DNA of 64,000 nt, from the NCBI RefSeq assembly GCF_001999765.1, contig NZ_KV908325.1, positions 124,256 through 188,255 on the forward strand, in the 5' to 3' direction. The notes beneath the pieces are model-generated. The model was not told the origin of the DNA. It made no database searches and saw only the letters and a list, made by a program, of their open reading frames with translations. The stretch is from Sinomonas mesophila. GTDB lineage: Bacteria > Actinomycetota > Actinomycetes > Actinomycetales > Micrococcaceae. Positions 33,319 through 42,400 of this stretch are shown here, one piece after another (within the stretch, counting starts at the first letter, position 1; each line of letters opens with the position of its first letter). The translations under genes and the position numbers were made by a program.

Positions 33319-34557
33319 ATGGGAGTCGAACTACCCACTACCGAATTCAGCGACATCCCGGATGAGCTCTGGCTTGAGCTCGAGGCACATGCCCACGAGG
33401 CCGCGGAGGGCCACTCCGCCGTGGTTCGGCTCCTGGACGAGAAGGGCGGCTTCGCCGCCGGCTCGAAGCTCGCCGACGCGGTGCGCGCCCTGAACCCCGA
33501 GGACCTGCGCGCCATGTACCGCGACATGGCGATGATCCGGCGCTTCGACATCGAGGCCACGGCCCTCCAGCGCCAGGGCCAGCTGTCCCTGTGGGTCCCG
33601 CTGCGCGGCCAGGAGGCCGCGCAGATCGGGTCCGGCCGCGCCACGCAGCCCCAGGACTACCTCTTCCCGACGTATCGCGAACACGGCGTCGCGCTGACCC
33701 GCGGGGTCGAGCTCGGCGAGCTCCTCCGCCTGTTCCGCGGGCTCTCCAACGGCGGGTGGGACCCGCGCGAGACCGGCTTCCACCTGTACACGCTCGTGCT
33801 GGCCGCCCAGGTCCCGCACGCCGTCGGCTACGCGATGGGGATCCAGCGCGACGCCGCCCGCGCGGAGGCCCGCGGCGAGGATCCCGGCGACCCGGGCGCC
33901 GTCGTCGCCTACTTCGGCGATGGCGCAAGCTCCGAGGGCGACGTGCACGAGTCGATGGTCTTCGCCGCGAGCTTCAAGGCCCCGGTGGTGTTCTTCTGCC
34001 AGAACAACCAGTGGGCCATCTCCGTGCCCGCCGAGGTCCAGTCCCGCATCCCGCTGTTCAACCGCGCCAAGGGCTACGGCTTCCCGGGCGTGCGCGTGGA
34101 CGGCAACGACGTCCTCGCCGTCTACGCCGTGACGCAGTGGGCGCTCGCCCGGGCGCGGGCCGGCAAGGGGCCCGTGCTCATCGAGGCGTACACCTACCGC
34201 CAGGGCGCTCACACGACGGCCGACGACCCCACCAAGTACCGCCTCAGCGACGAGGAGCGGATGTGGCTCGAGCGGGACCCGGTGTCGCGGTTCGAGGCCT
34301 ACCTCCGCGCCGAGGGGATCGCCGACGACGCGTTCTTCGCCGACGTCGCGGCCGCCGGAGACGCGCTCGCCGCGAAGGCCCGCGCGGACATCCTCTCCTT
34401 CGAGGCCCCGAGCCTCGAGGACGCCTTCGCGAACGTCTACGCCGAACCCCACCCCCTCGTCGCGGAGGAGCTCGCCTGGCATCGCGAATACGAGGCCGGA
34501 TTCGCAGACACCGAGAGCGCAGTCGACGCCGACCGCGCCCAGGAAGGCGGCCGCTGA
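33319..34557 (+). CDS. 2-oxoacid dehydrogenase E1 component, alpha subunit
   Basis: 412 residues, thiamine diphosphate-dependent. The TPP/Mg motif runs from GDG (200-202) to NN (229-230) (GDGASSEGDVHESMVF then FFCQNNQWAIS). Start pattern MYRDMAMIRRFDIEATALQR and YREHGVALTRG belong to the E1-alpha branch used for branched-chain 2-oxo acids as well as pyruvate. GAGGAGGCGGT precedes the ATG; the N-terminal 55 residues are longer than usual. First gene of an E1alpha-E1beta-E2 operon with a 1-base overlap to the next. Without E3 in the operon the lipoamide dehydrogenase must come from elsewhere. Confidence 0.93.
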   Translation: MGVELPTTEFSDIPDELWLELEAHAHEAAEGHSAVVRLLDEKGGFAAGSKLADAVRALNPEDLRAMYRDMAMIRRFDIEATALQRQGQLSLWVPLRGQEAAQIGSGRATQPQDYLFPTYREHGVALTRGVELGELLRLFRGLSNGGWDPRETGFHLYTLVLAAQVPHAVGYAMGIQRDAARAEARGEDPGDPGAVVAYFGDGASSEGDVHESMVFAASFKAPVVFFCQNNQWAISVPAEVQSRIPLFNRAKGYGFPGVRVDGNDVLAVYAVTQWALARARAGKGPVLIEAYTYRQGAHTTADDPTKYRLSDEERMWLERDPVSRFEAYLRAEGIADDAFFADVAAAGDALAAKARADILSFEAPSLEDAFANVYAEPHPLVAEELAWHREYEAGFADTESAVDADRAQEGGR

Positions 34558-35537
34558 TGCCCACGATGACCATCGCGAAGGCCATCAACGCCGGCCTGCG
34601 GACCGCCCTCGCGGGCGACGAGTCCGTCCTGCTCATGGGCGAGGACATCGGCACCCTCGGCGGCGTGTATCGCGTGACCGAGGGGCTCAAGTCCGAGTTC
34701 GGCGGCGACCGCGTGATCGACAGCCCGCTCGCAGAGTCCGGCATCATCGGCACGAGCATCGGCCTGTCCCTGCGCGGCTACCGCCCCGTCGCGGAGATCC
34801 AGTTCGATGGGTTCGTCTTCCCCGGCTTCAACCAGATCACGACCCAGCTCGCGAAGCTCCACGCCCGCAGCAAGGGCCAGCTCACGGTCCCCGTCACGAT
34901 CCGCATCCCCTACGGCGGCGGCATCGGCTCGGTCGAGCACCACTCCGAGTCCCCCGAGGCGCTCTTCGCCCACACCGCGGGGCTGCGGATCATCACGCCG
35001 TCGAACGCGCACGACGCGTACTGGATGACCCAGCAGGCGATCGCGAGCGAGGACCCCGTGATCGTCTTCGAGCCCAAGCGCCGCTACTGGCTCAAGGGCG
35101 AGGTCGACACGGAGGATCCGGGCACGAGCGCCGACCCGTTCCGCGCGCACGTGCTGCGCGAGGGCACCGACGCGACCGTCGTGGCCTACGGGCCCCTCGT
35201 CCCCGTCGCGCTCGCCGCGGCCGAGGCCGCCGCCGAGGACGGGCGAAGCGTCGAGGTGATCGACCTGCGCTCGATCTCGCCGATCGACTTCGACACGGTC
35301 ATCGCCTCGGTCGAGAAGACCGGCCGGCTCGTCGTGGCCCACGAGGCCCCGACCTTCGGCGGGATCGGCGGCGAGATCGCCTCGCGCGTCTCCGAGCGGG
35401 CGTTCCTCTCGCTCGAGGCGCCGGTCATCCGCGTGGGCGGCTTCCACATGCCGTACCCCGTCGCGAAGGTCGAGGAGCACTACCTCCCGGACATCGACCG
35501 CATCCTCGAAGCCCTCGACCGCGCCTTCTCGTACTAG
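34557..35537 (+). CDS. 2-oxoacid dehydrogenase E1 component, beta subunit
   Basis: 326 residues. It completes the alpha2-beta2 E1 heterotetramer; the pyrimidine ring of TPP is bound by the conserved Glu in FDGFVFPGFNQI and MGEDIGTLGG. The C-terminal transketolase domain (from ~200) has VEVIDLRSISPIDFDTV and HEAPTFGGIGGEI, typical for the branched-chain/acetoin/pyruvate beta subunits. Start and previous stop overlap by one base (TGATG), giving equal amounts of both subunits. The next gene (E2) starts 9 bases after the stop. Confidence 0.95.
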   Translation: MPTMTIAKAINAGLRTALAGDESVLLMGEDIGTLGGVYRVTEGLKSEFGGDRVIDSPLAESGIIGTSIGLSLRGYRPVAEIQFDGFVFPGFNQITTQLAKLHARSKGQLTVPVTIRIPYGGGIGSVEHHSESPEALFAHTAGLRIITPSNAHDAYWMTQQAIASEDPVIVFEPKRRYWLKGEVDTEDPGTSADPFRAHVLREGTDATVVAYGPLVPVALAAAEAAAEDGRSVEVIDLRSISPIDFDTVIASVEKTGRLVVAHEAPTFGGIGGEIASRVSERAFLSLEAPVIRVGGFHMPYPVAKVEEHYLPDIDRILEALDRAFSY

Positions 35538-35546
35538 GAGCACGAC

Positions 35547-37031
35547 GTGACGAAGCAGATCTTCACCCTCCCCGACGTCGGCGAGGGGCTGACCGAGGCC
35601 GAGATCGTCGCCTGGAAGGTCAAGCCCGGGGACACGGTCGCGATCAACGACATCATCTGCGAGATCGAGACCGCCAAGAGCCTCGTCGAGCTGCCCAGCC
35701 CCTACGCGGGCACGGTCCTGGACCTTCTGGCTCCCGAGCACCAGACCATCGAGGTCGGCTCGCCGATCATCGCGATCGGCGAGGGCGCGGACGACGGCGT
35801 TGGCGCGCCTTCCGGCGCTGCCTCCAGCGCCTCGGTGGTCGGGTCGCCTTCTGCGCTGGGTGAGTCGCTGGACTCCCCGGTGCCCGTCATGCACGAGCCA
35901 GGCATCGAGAGCGGCCCGCTCGTCGGCTCCGGCCCCAAGGCCGACGCCGCCAAGCGCCGCCCGCGCAGGGCGGCGCCATCGAGCGCGCGGCAGGTTCCGC
36001 CACCGGTCCCTGCCCGGGAGCCGGAGGCCGTGTGGTCGCCGCTCAACAAGCCCGAGGCCCCGGCCGCCGTCGCCCCCACCCAGCCCGCCGCGGAGGTGAC
36101 GGCGCCCGCTCAGGCGCCGAACGCCGTCGTCGGCTTGCTCTCCCGCGTGCTCGCGAAGCCGCCCGTGCGGCGGATCGCGAAGGAGCTCGGGATCAACCTC
36201 GAGGACGTGCCCGCCACCGGCGCGCGCGGCGAGGTGACGCGGGCGGACCTCGAGTCGTACCAGGCCCAGCGTGAGCGCGAGCAGGATGCCGCCCCGACCT
36301 TCTGGGAGCCGGCGAAGAAGGCCCAGCAGCAGCGCGTCGAGGTCATCCCCGTGCGCGGCGTCCGCAAGGCCACGGCCAAGGCCATGGTCGACTCGGCCTT
36401 CTCGGCGCCGCACGTGAGCATCTTCGTGGACGTCGACGCCTCGCGGACCATGGAGTTCGTCCAGCGGCTCAAGAAGTCCCGGGACTTCGAGGGGATCAAG
36501 GTCTCGCCGCTGCTCATCCTCGCCAAGGCCGTCATCTGGGCCGCCGCGCGGAACCCGAGCGTCAACTCGCAGTGGGTCTCGGCGCCAGGCGGCGACGAGA
36601 TCCACGTCAAGCACTTCATGAACCTCGGCATCGCCGCCGCGACCCCGCGCGGCCTGCTCGTCCCGAACATCAAGGACGCGCAGGACCTCTCGCTCAAGGA
36701 GCTCGCGATCGCGCTCAACGAGCTCGCGACCACCGCGCGGGCTGGCAAGACCAAGCCGGCCGACATGCAGGACGGCACGCTGACGATCACGAACATCGGC
36801 GCGCTCGGCATCGACATCGGCACGCCGATCATCAACCCGGGCGAGGTCGCCATCGTCGCGTTCGGCACGATCAAGCAGAAGCCGTGGGTCGTCTCGGGCG
36901 AGGTCATCCCGCGCTGGATCACGACCCTCGGCGGCTCCTTCGACCACCGCGTGGTCGACGGCGACCTGTCCGCGCGCTTCATGGCGGACGTCGCCGCGAT
37001 CATGGAGGAGCCGGCGCTCCTGCTCGACTGA
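35547..37031 (+). CDS. Dihydrolipoamide acyltransferase (E2 component)
   Basis: 494 residues in three domains. Lipoyl domain 1-80 with Lys44 in [12 protein letters not shown]; long Ala/Pro-rich linker (~85-195); subunit-binding domain around 205-240 ([15 protein letters not shown] then [11 protein letters not shown]); acyltransferase 270-494 with active-site His467 and Asp471 in [12 protein letters not shown] start after TAGGAG. The two E1 genes are directly upstream. Substrate class (branched-chain versus pyruvate) is not settled by the sequence; the E2 resembles the branched-chain type. A strong hairpin ends the operon. Confidence 0.94.
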   Translation: MTKQIFTLPDVGEGLTEAEIVAWKVKPGDTVAINDIICEIETAKSLVELPSPYAGTVLDLLAPEHQTIEVGSPIIAIGEGADDGVGAPSGAASSASVVGSPSALGESLDSPVPVMHEPGIESGPLVGSGPKADAAKRRPRRAAPSSARQVPPPVPAREPEAVWSPLNKPEAPAAVAPTQPAAEVTAPAQAPNAVVGLLSRVLAKPPVRRIAKELGINLEDVPATGARGEVTRADLESYQAQREREQDAAPTFWEPAKKAQQQRVEVIPVRGVRKATAKAMVDSAFSAPHVSIFVDVDASRTMEFVQRLKKSRDFEGIKVSPLLILAKAVIWAAARNPSVNSQWVSAPGGDEIHVKHFMNLGIAAATPRGLLVPNIKDAQDLSLKELAIALNELATTARAGKTKPADMQDGTLTITNIGALGIDIGTPIINPGEVAIVAFGTIKQKPWVVSGEVIPRWITTLGGSFDHRVVDGDLSARFMADVAAIMEEPALLLD

Positions 37032-37048
37032 CGCTGCTTGCTCATCGG

Positions 37049-37098
37049 CTGCTCCGTTGCCGCCGTCCTGAGGCGTCAGAACGACGGCAACGGAGCAG
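37049..37098. terminator. Terminator hairpin after the E2 gene
   Basis: 22-base arms with two G-U-compatible mismatches and an AGGCGT loop, starting 18 bases after the E2 stop. The convergent HhH gene stop lies seven bases beyond, so the hairpin can end both transcripts. Confidence 0.8.
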
Positions 37099-37104
37099 TT
37101 GACG

Positions 37105-37677
37105 TCACTTCTTGGCGGCGCGCTTGGCTGCCTGCTTCGTGGCGCGCACCTCGAGGAGCGAGGAGGCGTCGACGATGTCCGCGACCGAGCGCTTGCAGCC
37201 CTCCTCGCCGTACGGCCCCGCCACCTCGCGCCAGCCCGCGCCGTCGAAGCCGCCCTGCTTGCCCAGCAGGGCGAGGAAGATGCGCGCCTTCTGCTCGCCG
37301 AACCCGGGGAGGCCCCGCAGCCGGCGCAGCACCTCGGCGCCGTCAGGGTCGCCCTGCCGCCAGATCGCCCCGGCATCGCCGTCCCACTCGTCCACGATCA
37401 CAGAGGCGAGCTGCTGCACGCGCTTCGCCATCGAGCCGGGGAAGCGGTGGACGGCCGGCCTCTCGGCGAAGGCGGCCTGGAATGCTTCGGGGTCCATCGA
37501 TGCGACAGTGGAGGCGTCGAGGCCGCCGAGCCGCTCGCGGAGCTTCTCCGGCCCCGCGAAGGCGGTCTCCATGGGCACCTGCTGGTCCAGGAGCATGCCG
37601 GTCAGGAGTGCGAAGTCGTCCTCGGAGAGGAGCCGGTCTGCGGCGTCGTCGCCGGTGAGGTGAAGGTCACGGGTCAT
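37105..37677 (-). CDS. HhH-GPD-type base excision DNA repair protein
   Basis: 190 residues. The helix-hairpin-helix is LRGLPGFGEQKARIFLALLG (~119-138). It starts TRDLHLTGDDAADRLL with LLTGMLLDQQVPMETAFAGP as in the short actinobacterial HhH-GPD glycosylase-like family. The catalytic Asp expected after the hairpin is not obvious and there is no Fe-S cluster cluster motif, so it may be a degenerate or differently acting glycosylase. C-terminal Lys/Arg tail (KQAAKRAAKK) could bind DNA. Stands alone, followed by a shared terminator. Confidence 0.82.
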   Translation of the reverse strand: MTRDLHLTGDDAADRLLSEDDFALLTGMLLDQQVPMETAFAGPEKLRERLGGLDASTVASMDPEAFQAAFAERPAVHRFPGSMAKRVQQLASVIVDEWDGDAGAIWRQGDPDGAEVLRRLRGLPGFGEQKARIFLALLGKQGGFDGAGWREVAGPYGEEGCKRSVADIVDASSLLEVRATKQAAKRAAKK

Positions 37678-37806
37678 GCCTCTACCTTCGCACGGGAGCT
37701 GGCTTCCCGGACCCCTGGGCGAGGGCTGCCGTTGGCGTCAGCCAGATGCGTCCTTCTTGGATCAACAGTGTTCCCCATCGCCGACTCCCATTGCGGCGTG
37801 TGGCGG

Positions 37807-37907
37807 CGTGCAGGTTTCCCCAGAACCACGTCCCCTAGTGCGGCGTGTCCGCCCGGGCGCGGGCGTGTCGGGCCTGTGGTCCGCCGCATTCTGGGGAAAC
37901 CTGCACG
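37807..37907. repeat. Inverted pair with perfect 19-bp arms (CGTGCAGGTTTCCCCAGAA)
   Basis: The arms lie at 37807-37825 and 37889-37907, separated by 63 bases of GCGGCGTGT-rich sequence. GCGGCGTGT also appears in the hairpin after the polyamine permease. Confidence 0.8.
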
Positions 37908-37972
37908 TGCCACCACCGGTGCCTGTGGCCGGAGGTCGTCAGGCGTCATGGGTCCTCTTTCTCAGGTGTCGT

Positions 37973-38094
37973 GGACGAACCTCCCCAGCTTTGAGGGCGG
38001 CGACCGCTTCGACAGGCTGGGCGGGCCCAGTCGTGACGCGGGTTGAAGCCCAAAGCTGGGGAGGTCCGGCGGCCAATGCTGGGGAGGTTCGTCC
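37973..38094. repeat. GCTGGGGAGGTTCGTCC repeats, one inverted pair plus an inner copy
   Basis: The perfect 17-bp arms are 37973-37989 and 38078-38094; a third, partial copy (CAAAGCTGGGGAGGTCC, 38051-38067) lies between. The word AATGCTGGGGAGGT matches the linker of the repeat next to the polyamine TetR gene. Confidence 0.8.
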
Positions 38095-38143
38095 GGTAGT
38101 GCGGGGAGGGGCCCGATCGGGCGTCTCCTGCCAGACTGGGATC

Positions 38144-38923
38144 GTGCGAGCTCTCCAGGATCCCAACGACCCAGGCCCTCACCCTGGCAGTTCCGGCCCT
38201 GCCAGTTCCCGCCCTGCCAGTTCCCGCCCTGGCACATCCGGCTTTGGCGGTTCCCGTCCAATCGGTCCCCGTCTGGCCAGTTCCGGCCCGACCGTCCCGG
38301 GCCCCGGTCCCACTCCCGCCGAGCCGCCCGCGCGGACGGGGCGGACCGCCGTCGCCCGTGTGGTCAGCGAGGTGTTCCAGCCGCCCTTCACGGTCGGCGC
38401 CATGCTCCTCCTGAGCCCGGCCGCGAGCCCCGGCTGGCCGGGGACGTGGTGGTATGGCGCGCTGGCTGTTCTCTTCGTCTGCGTGCTGCCCTTCGGGATC
38501 CTGCTCGCCCTCGTGCGGGCGGGGCGGGTCGTGGACCACCACGTCAGCGAGCGGGCCCAGCGCGCCCCGGTACTCGTCATGTCCCTCGCGTGCATCACGG
38601 CGGGCATCGTGCTCCTGGCCGCGCTCGGCGCCCCGGCGTCGGTGCTCGCCATGACCGTGGCGCTCGTCGCGGGCGTGGCCGTCATGGCCGTCGTGAGCCT
38701 GCGGTGGAAGATCAGCGGGCACTCGGCCTCCATTGCCGCGGCGGCCGTCGTCTTGCCCCTCCTCCTGGGCCCCGGATGGTGGGCGGCCCTCGCCGTCGTG
38801 CCGCTCGTCGGCTGGGCCAGGGTGACGCTCGGGGCGCACACGCTCGGCGAGGTCCTCGCAGGCATCGCGACCGGCCCCCTGATCATCGTCGGCCTGTGGA
38901 TGCTGCTGCTCAGGGCGGCCTGA
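38144..38923 (+). CDS. PAP2-superfamily phosphatase-like membrane protein
   Basis: 259 residues, about six membrane helices after a Pro/Ser/Gly-rich N-terminus (~60 residues). PAP2 motifs are recognisable but altered: VDHHVSERAQRAP for C1, SGHSASIAAA for C2, RVTLGAHTLGEVLAG for C3 with its His. The actinobacterial small PAP2 branch often has this form. A role in removing phosphate from undecaprenyl or phosphatidic acid is possible. GTG start at 38144 chosen from frame and from TGGGATC; a start further up would run through the repeats. The N-terminus is coded by 15-bp tandem repeats. Confidence 0.75.
   Translation: MRALQDPNDPGPHPGSSGPASSRPASSRPGTSGFGGSRPIGPRLASSGPTVPGPGPTPAEPPARTGRTAVARVVSEVFQPPFTVGAMLLLSPAASPGWPGTWWYGALAVLFVCVLPFGILLALVRAGRVVDHHVSERAQRAPVLVMSLACITAGIVLLAALGAPASVLAMTVALVAGVAVMAVVSLRWKISGHSASIAAAAVVLPLLLGPGWWAALAVVPLVGWARVTLGAHTLGEVLAGIATGPLIIVGLWMLLLRAA
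38186..38260. repeat. 15-bp tandem repeat inside the PAP2 gene
   Basis: Imperfect copies of GCCAGTTCCCGCCCT give the peptide repeat SSGPA/SSRPA/SSRPG/TSGFG/GSRPI in the cytoplasmic N-terminal tail. Copy number may differ between strains. Confidence 0.7.
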
Positions 38924-38953
38924 GGAACACATTGCCTCCGCGTCTCCATCGCG

Positions 38954-39043
38954 CGCGAATGGCTGTTTCCGCCACCTCATGAGGCGCGGTCGCTGGGCGC
39001 GGTGGTCGACGCAGACAAGCTCGCCCGCTACCGTCAGGACTGA
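38954..39043 (+). pseudogene. 3' remnant of catB (muconate cycloisomerase)
   Basis: The short frame ending at 39041-39043 reads LFPPPHEARSLGAVVDADKL then ARYRQD, close to the C-terminal pattern of enolase-superfamily cycloisomerases (LGVxVDEDxVARYRxD). It lies directly in front of catC, where catB is found in catechol operons. No catalytic barrel is present, so it is a scar of a deletion that left catC. Identification rests on a short motif and on gene order. Confidence 0.5.
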
Positions 39044-39085
39044 CCGGTCCCGTCCCCCGCCCGCCCCGAGTCCCAGGAGACCATG

Positions 39086-39403
39086 ATGCTCTTCCTCGTC
39101 CGCATGGACGTCCACCTCCCGCCGTCCATGCCCGCGGCGCAGTCCGACCTCATCAAGTCCCGCGAGAAGGCCTACTCGCAGAAGATCCAGCGCGACGGGC
39201 GCTGGGTCCACCTCTGGCGCGTCGCCGGGGAGTACGCGAACTACTCCGTCTTCGACGTCGCGAGCAACGACGAGCTGCACGAGATCCTCTCGAAGCTGCC
39301 GCTGTTCCCGTACATGGACATCTCGGTCACGCCGCTCGCGCACCACCCCTCGGACATCCACCCGGTGGACGACGCGCGGGACGCCGGCCCGGAAGCCACC
39401 TAG
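39086..39403 (+). CDS. catC: Muconolactone delta-isomerase
   Basis: 105 residues; isomerises muconolactone to 3-oxoadipate enol-lactone in the beta-ketoadipate pathway. The protein starts MLFLVRMDVHLPPSMP and carries Arg/Trp-rich GRWVHLWRVAGEYANYSVF and the His of LAHHPSDI. The ATG at 39086 has six bases from AGGAG; an ATG three bases upstream is also possible. The C-terminal tail is ~10 residues longer than usual. Stop codon overlaps the glutamate dehydrogenase stop. catA, catB, pcaD and regulators are absent from the window, so it may not be in a working pathway. Confidence 0.9.
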   Translation: MLFLVRMDVHLPPSMPAAQSDLIKSREKAYSQKIQRDGRWVHLWRVAGEYANYSVFDVASNDELHEILSKLPLFPYMDISVTPLAHHPSDIHPVDDARDAGPEAT

Positions 39404-42400
39404 TTCCGCAGGAGCGTCCGCAGGAGCTTGATCGCCACCGAGATGGACTCGATGTCCACGCTGCCCTCGCGCATGACCTCGGCGAACGTCTCCCGGATCC
39501 GCCCCAGCTGTTCGGCGTAGCCCGACTCCCACTCGGCGATGCGCTCCTCCGCCGTCGCCCCGCGGCCACCCACCGCGCCCCGCGGCAGGGTCGACTGGAG
39601 CACTCTCGTGGTCATGTCCGTGACCGCCGCATAGACGTCGTCGCGCAGGGCCGCGCGTGCGAGGGCCTCCCAGTGGCTCTCCCGCGGGAGGTCGGTGATG
39701 CGCAGCAGGAGGCTCGCGGCGCCGATCCAGTAGAAGACGGCGTAGTAGACGTCGGCGATCGTCGGGATGGGCTCATCCACGGCCTCCGAGATCGTGGAGA
39801 TGTCCAGGAGCCCGAAGCTCTCGAGCGAGTCCGCCGCGCGCGTGGCCATGGGGTCGGGGAGTCCGACCTCCCGCCAGTGCGCGAGCCGCCCGTTCACGCG
39901 CTCGAGGTCGGTGCCGCGCAGGTAGTCGGACGTGTGGGCGCGCAGCAGCTCGAGCGTCGGCGCGACGCGCGCATACGCCCGCTCGACCGGCTGGTCCCGG
40001 TGGTCGTGGGTGACATACCAGCGCACGCCGCGGTCGAGGAGCCGGCGCAGGTGGACGGCCGCGGCCGCGCTGTGTTCGCGGGGGAAGCCGGGCGGGAGCG
40101 TGGCGAGGGCGTCGGCGAGCTCGCCGAGGCCGTAGGCATCGCGGACGACGACGAACGCCCTGGCCATCGCGGCGGCCGTGGCCGTGGTCTCCTCGCGCAC
40201 GCGGAACGCGAAGGTGATCCCGCCGAGGTTGATGATCTCGTTCGCCATGACGGTCGCGATGATCTCGCGGCGCAGCGGGTGCGTGGGCAGCTCGTCCGCG
40301 AAGCGCCGAGAGAGTGCGGCGGGGAAGTACGAGGCCAGCACCCGGTCGAACCATGGGTCGTCGGCGAGGTCGCTCGCGGCCAGCTCGTCCGCGAGCTCGA
40401 TCTTGGCGTAGGCGGCGAGGATCGCGAGCTCGGGCGAGGTCAGGCCGTGCCCGTCCCGGAGCCGGGCGTGCAGGGCGTCGTCGTCCGGCAGCCCCTCGAG
40501 CCGCCGATCCAGCCCCGCCGTGGCGCCAAGCCAGTCCATGGTCCGCTCGAAGCCCTGGCTCCACTCCTTGACGAGGGCCCGGTCGTTCAGGAGCAGCACG
40601 TTCTGCTGCGCATTCGTCGCCAGGACCAGGCGCGAGACCTCGTCGGTGAGGGAGTGCAGGAAGGGCGCCCGCTCGTCCGCGCGGAGGTGGCCGGCGGCGA
40701 TCATCCGGTCGGTGAAGACCTTGATGTTGACCTCGTGGTCGGAGCAGTCGACGCCCGCCGAATTGTCGATCGCGTCCGAGTTCACGAGCACGCCGTTGAG
40801 GGACGCCTCGATGCGCGCGAGCGGGGTCAGCCCCAGATTGCCGCCCTCGGCGACGACCCGCGCGCGCAGCTCGGGGGCGTCGATCCGGACCGCGTCGTTG
40901 GCCTTGTCCCCGACGTCCAGGTGTGTCTCCGATGTTGCCTTGACGTACGTGCCGATGCCGCCGTTGTAGAGCAGGTCGACCGGCGCCCGGAGGATCGCCT
41001 GGATGAGCTCGGGCGGTGTCAGGGCCTCGGCGGACTCCGGCAGCCCGAGGGCCGCGCGGGCCTGCGGGCTCAGCTCGACGGACTTGGCCCGGCGCGAGTA
41101 CACGCCGCCGCCGGCGCTGATCAGGGATTCGCTGTAGTCCTCCCACGACGAGCGCGGCAGCTCGAAGAGCCGGCGGCGCTCGCGGTGCGACACCAGCGGG
41201 TCGGGGGACGGGTCGAGGAAGATGTTCCGGTGGTCGAACGCGGCGACGAGCCGCAGGTGCTCGGACAGGAGCATGCCGTTGCCGAAGACGTCCCCGCTCA
41301 TGTCCCCGATTCCGACGACGGTCACCTCCTCGCGCTGGACGTCGACGCCGAGCTCGGCGAAGTGGCTCCTGACGGACTCCCACGCCCCGCGCGCCGTGAT
41401 GCCCATGCGCTTGTGGTCGTACCCGACCGAGCCGCCCGAGGCGAACGCGTCCCCGAGCCAGAAGCCGTACTCTGCCGCGATCGCGTTGGCCGTGTCCGAG
41501 AAGGCCGCCGTGCCCTTGTCCGCCGCGACGACGAGGTAGGAGTCGTCGCCGTCGTGCTTCACGACGCGCTCCGGTGGGACGACGCGTGCCAGCGGCATGG
41601 CGAGTCTGGGCTGCGCGGCCGGCTCCTGCTGCGCGAGGTCGGCCTGGCTGAGGTTGTCCGTGACGTCGAGGAGCCCACGGATGAAGGTGCGGTAGGCCTC
41701 CAGGCCCTCCTCGAGCCAGCCGGCGCGGTCGAGGGCGGGGTCGGGGAGCCGCTTGGGGTAGAAGGCGCCCTTCGCGCCGGTCGGCACGATGACGGCGTTC
41801 TTGACGGCCTGCGCGCGCACGAGCCCGAGGACCTCGGTGCGGAAGTCCTCGCGCCGGTCGGACCAGCGCAGCCCGCCCCGGGCCACGGGGCCGTAGCGCA
41901 GGTGCACGCCCTCGACCCTCGGCGAATACACCCAGATCTCGTACGCCGGGCGGGGGGAGGGCGCGAAGGGCAGCGCGGACGGATGGAGCTTGAGGCTCAG
42001 GTGGCCCTTGCCCTGGTAGTAGTTCGTGCGCAGCGTCGCCTCGACGAGCGCCGCGTCCATGCGCAGGAGGCGGTCGGCGTCGAGGGAGGGGACGGCGTCG
42101 ACCGCCGCGGACAGACGACGCCGGGCGGCGGCGATGCGGTGCTGCCGCACGGCGTCGTGAACGCTGTGGGGATCGCCGCCGACCCCCTCGAGGTCCGGGT
42201 CGAACCGCGCCTCGAACAGCTCCAGGAGCGCCTGCGTGGCCTCGGGGTTCTGGAGGAGCGCGTCGGCCATGAAGCCGTAGGAGATTGTCGTGCCGAGCTG
42301 CTGGAGGTACTTCGCATAGGCGCGCAGGATCGTCACGCGGCGCCAGTCGAGGCCCTCGAGCAGCACGAGGGCGTCGAAGCGGTCCGACTCGGCGTCGCCG

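Larger units (their letters stand above)
37678..38143. other. Repeat-rich gap (466 bases)
   Basis: No gene seen between the divergent HhH and PAP2 genes. It holds two repeat systems described separately: a 19-bp inverted pair (37807-37907) and a GCTGGGGAGGT system (37973-38094). Open frames exist because of G+C bias but have no family signature. Confidence 0.6.
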
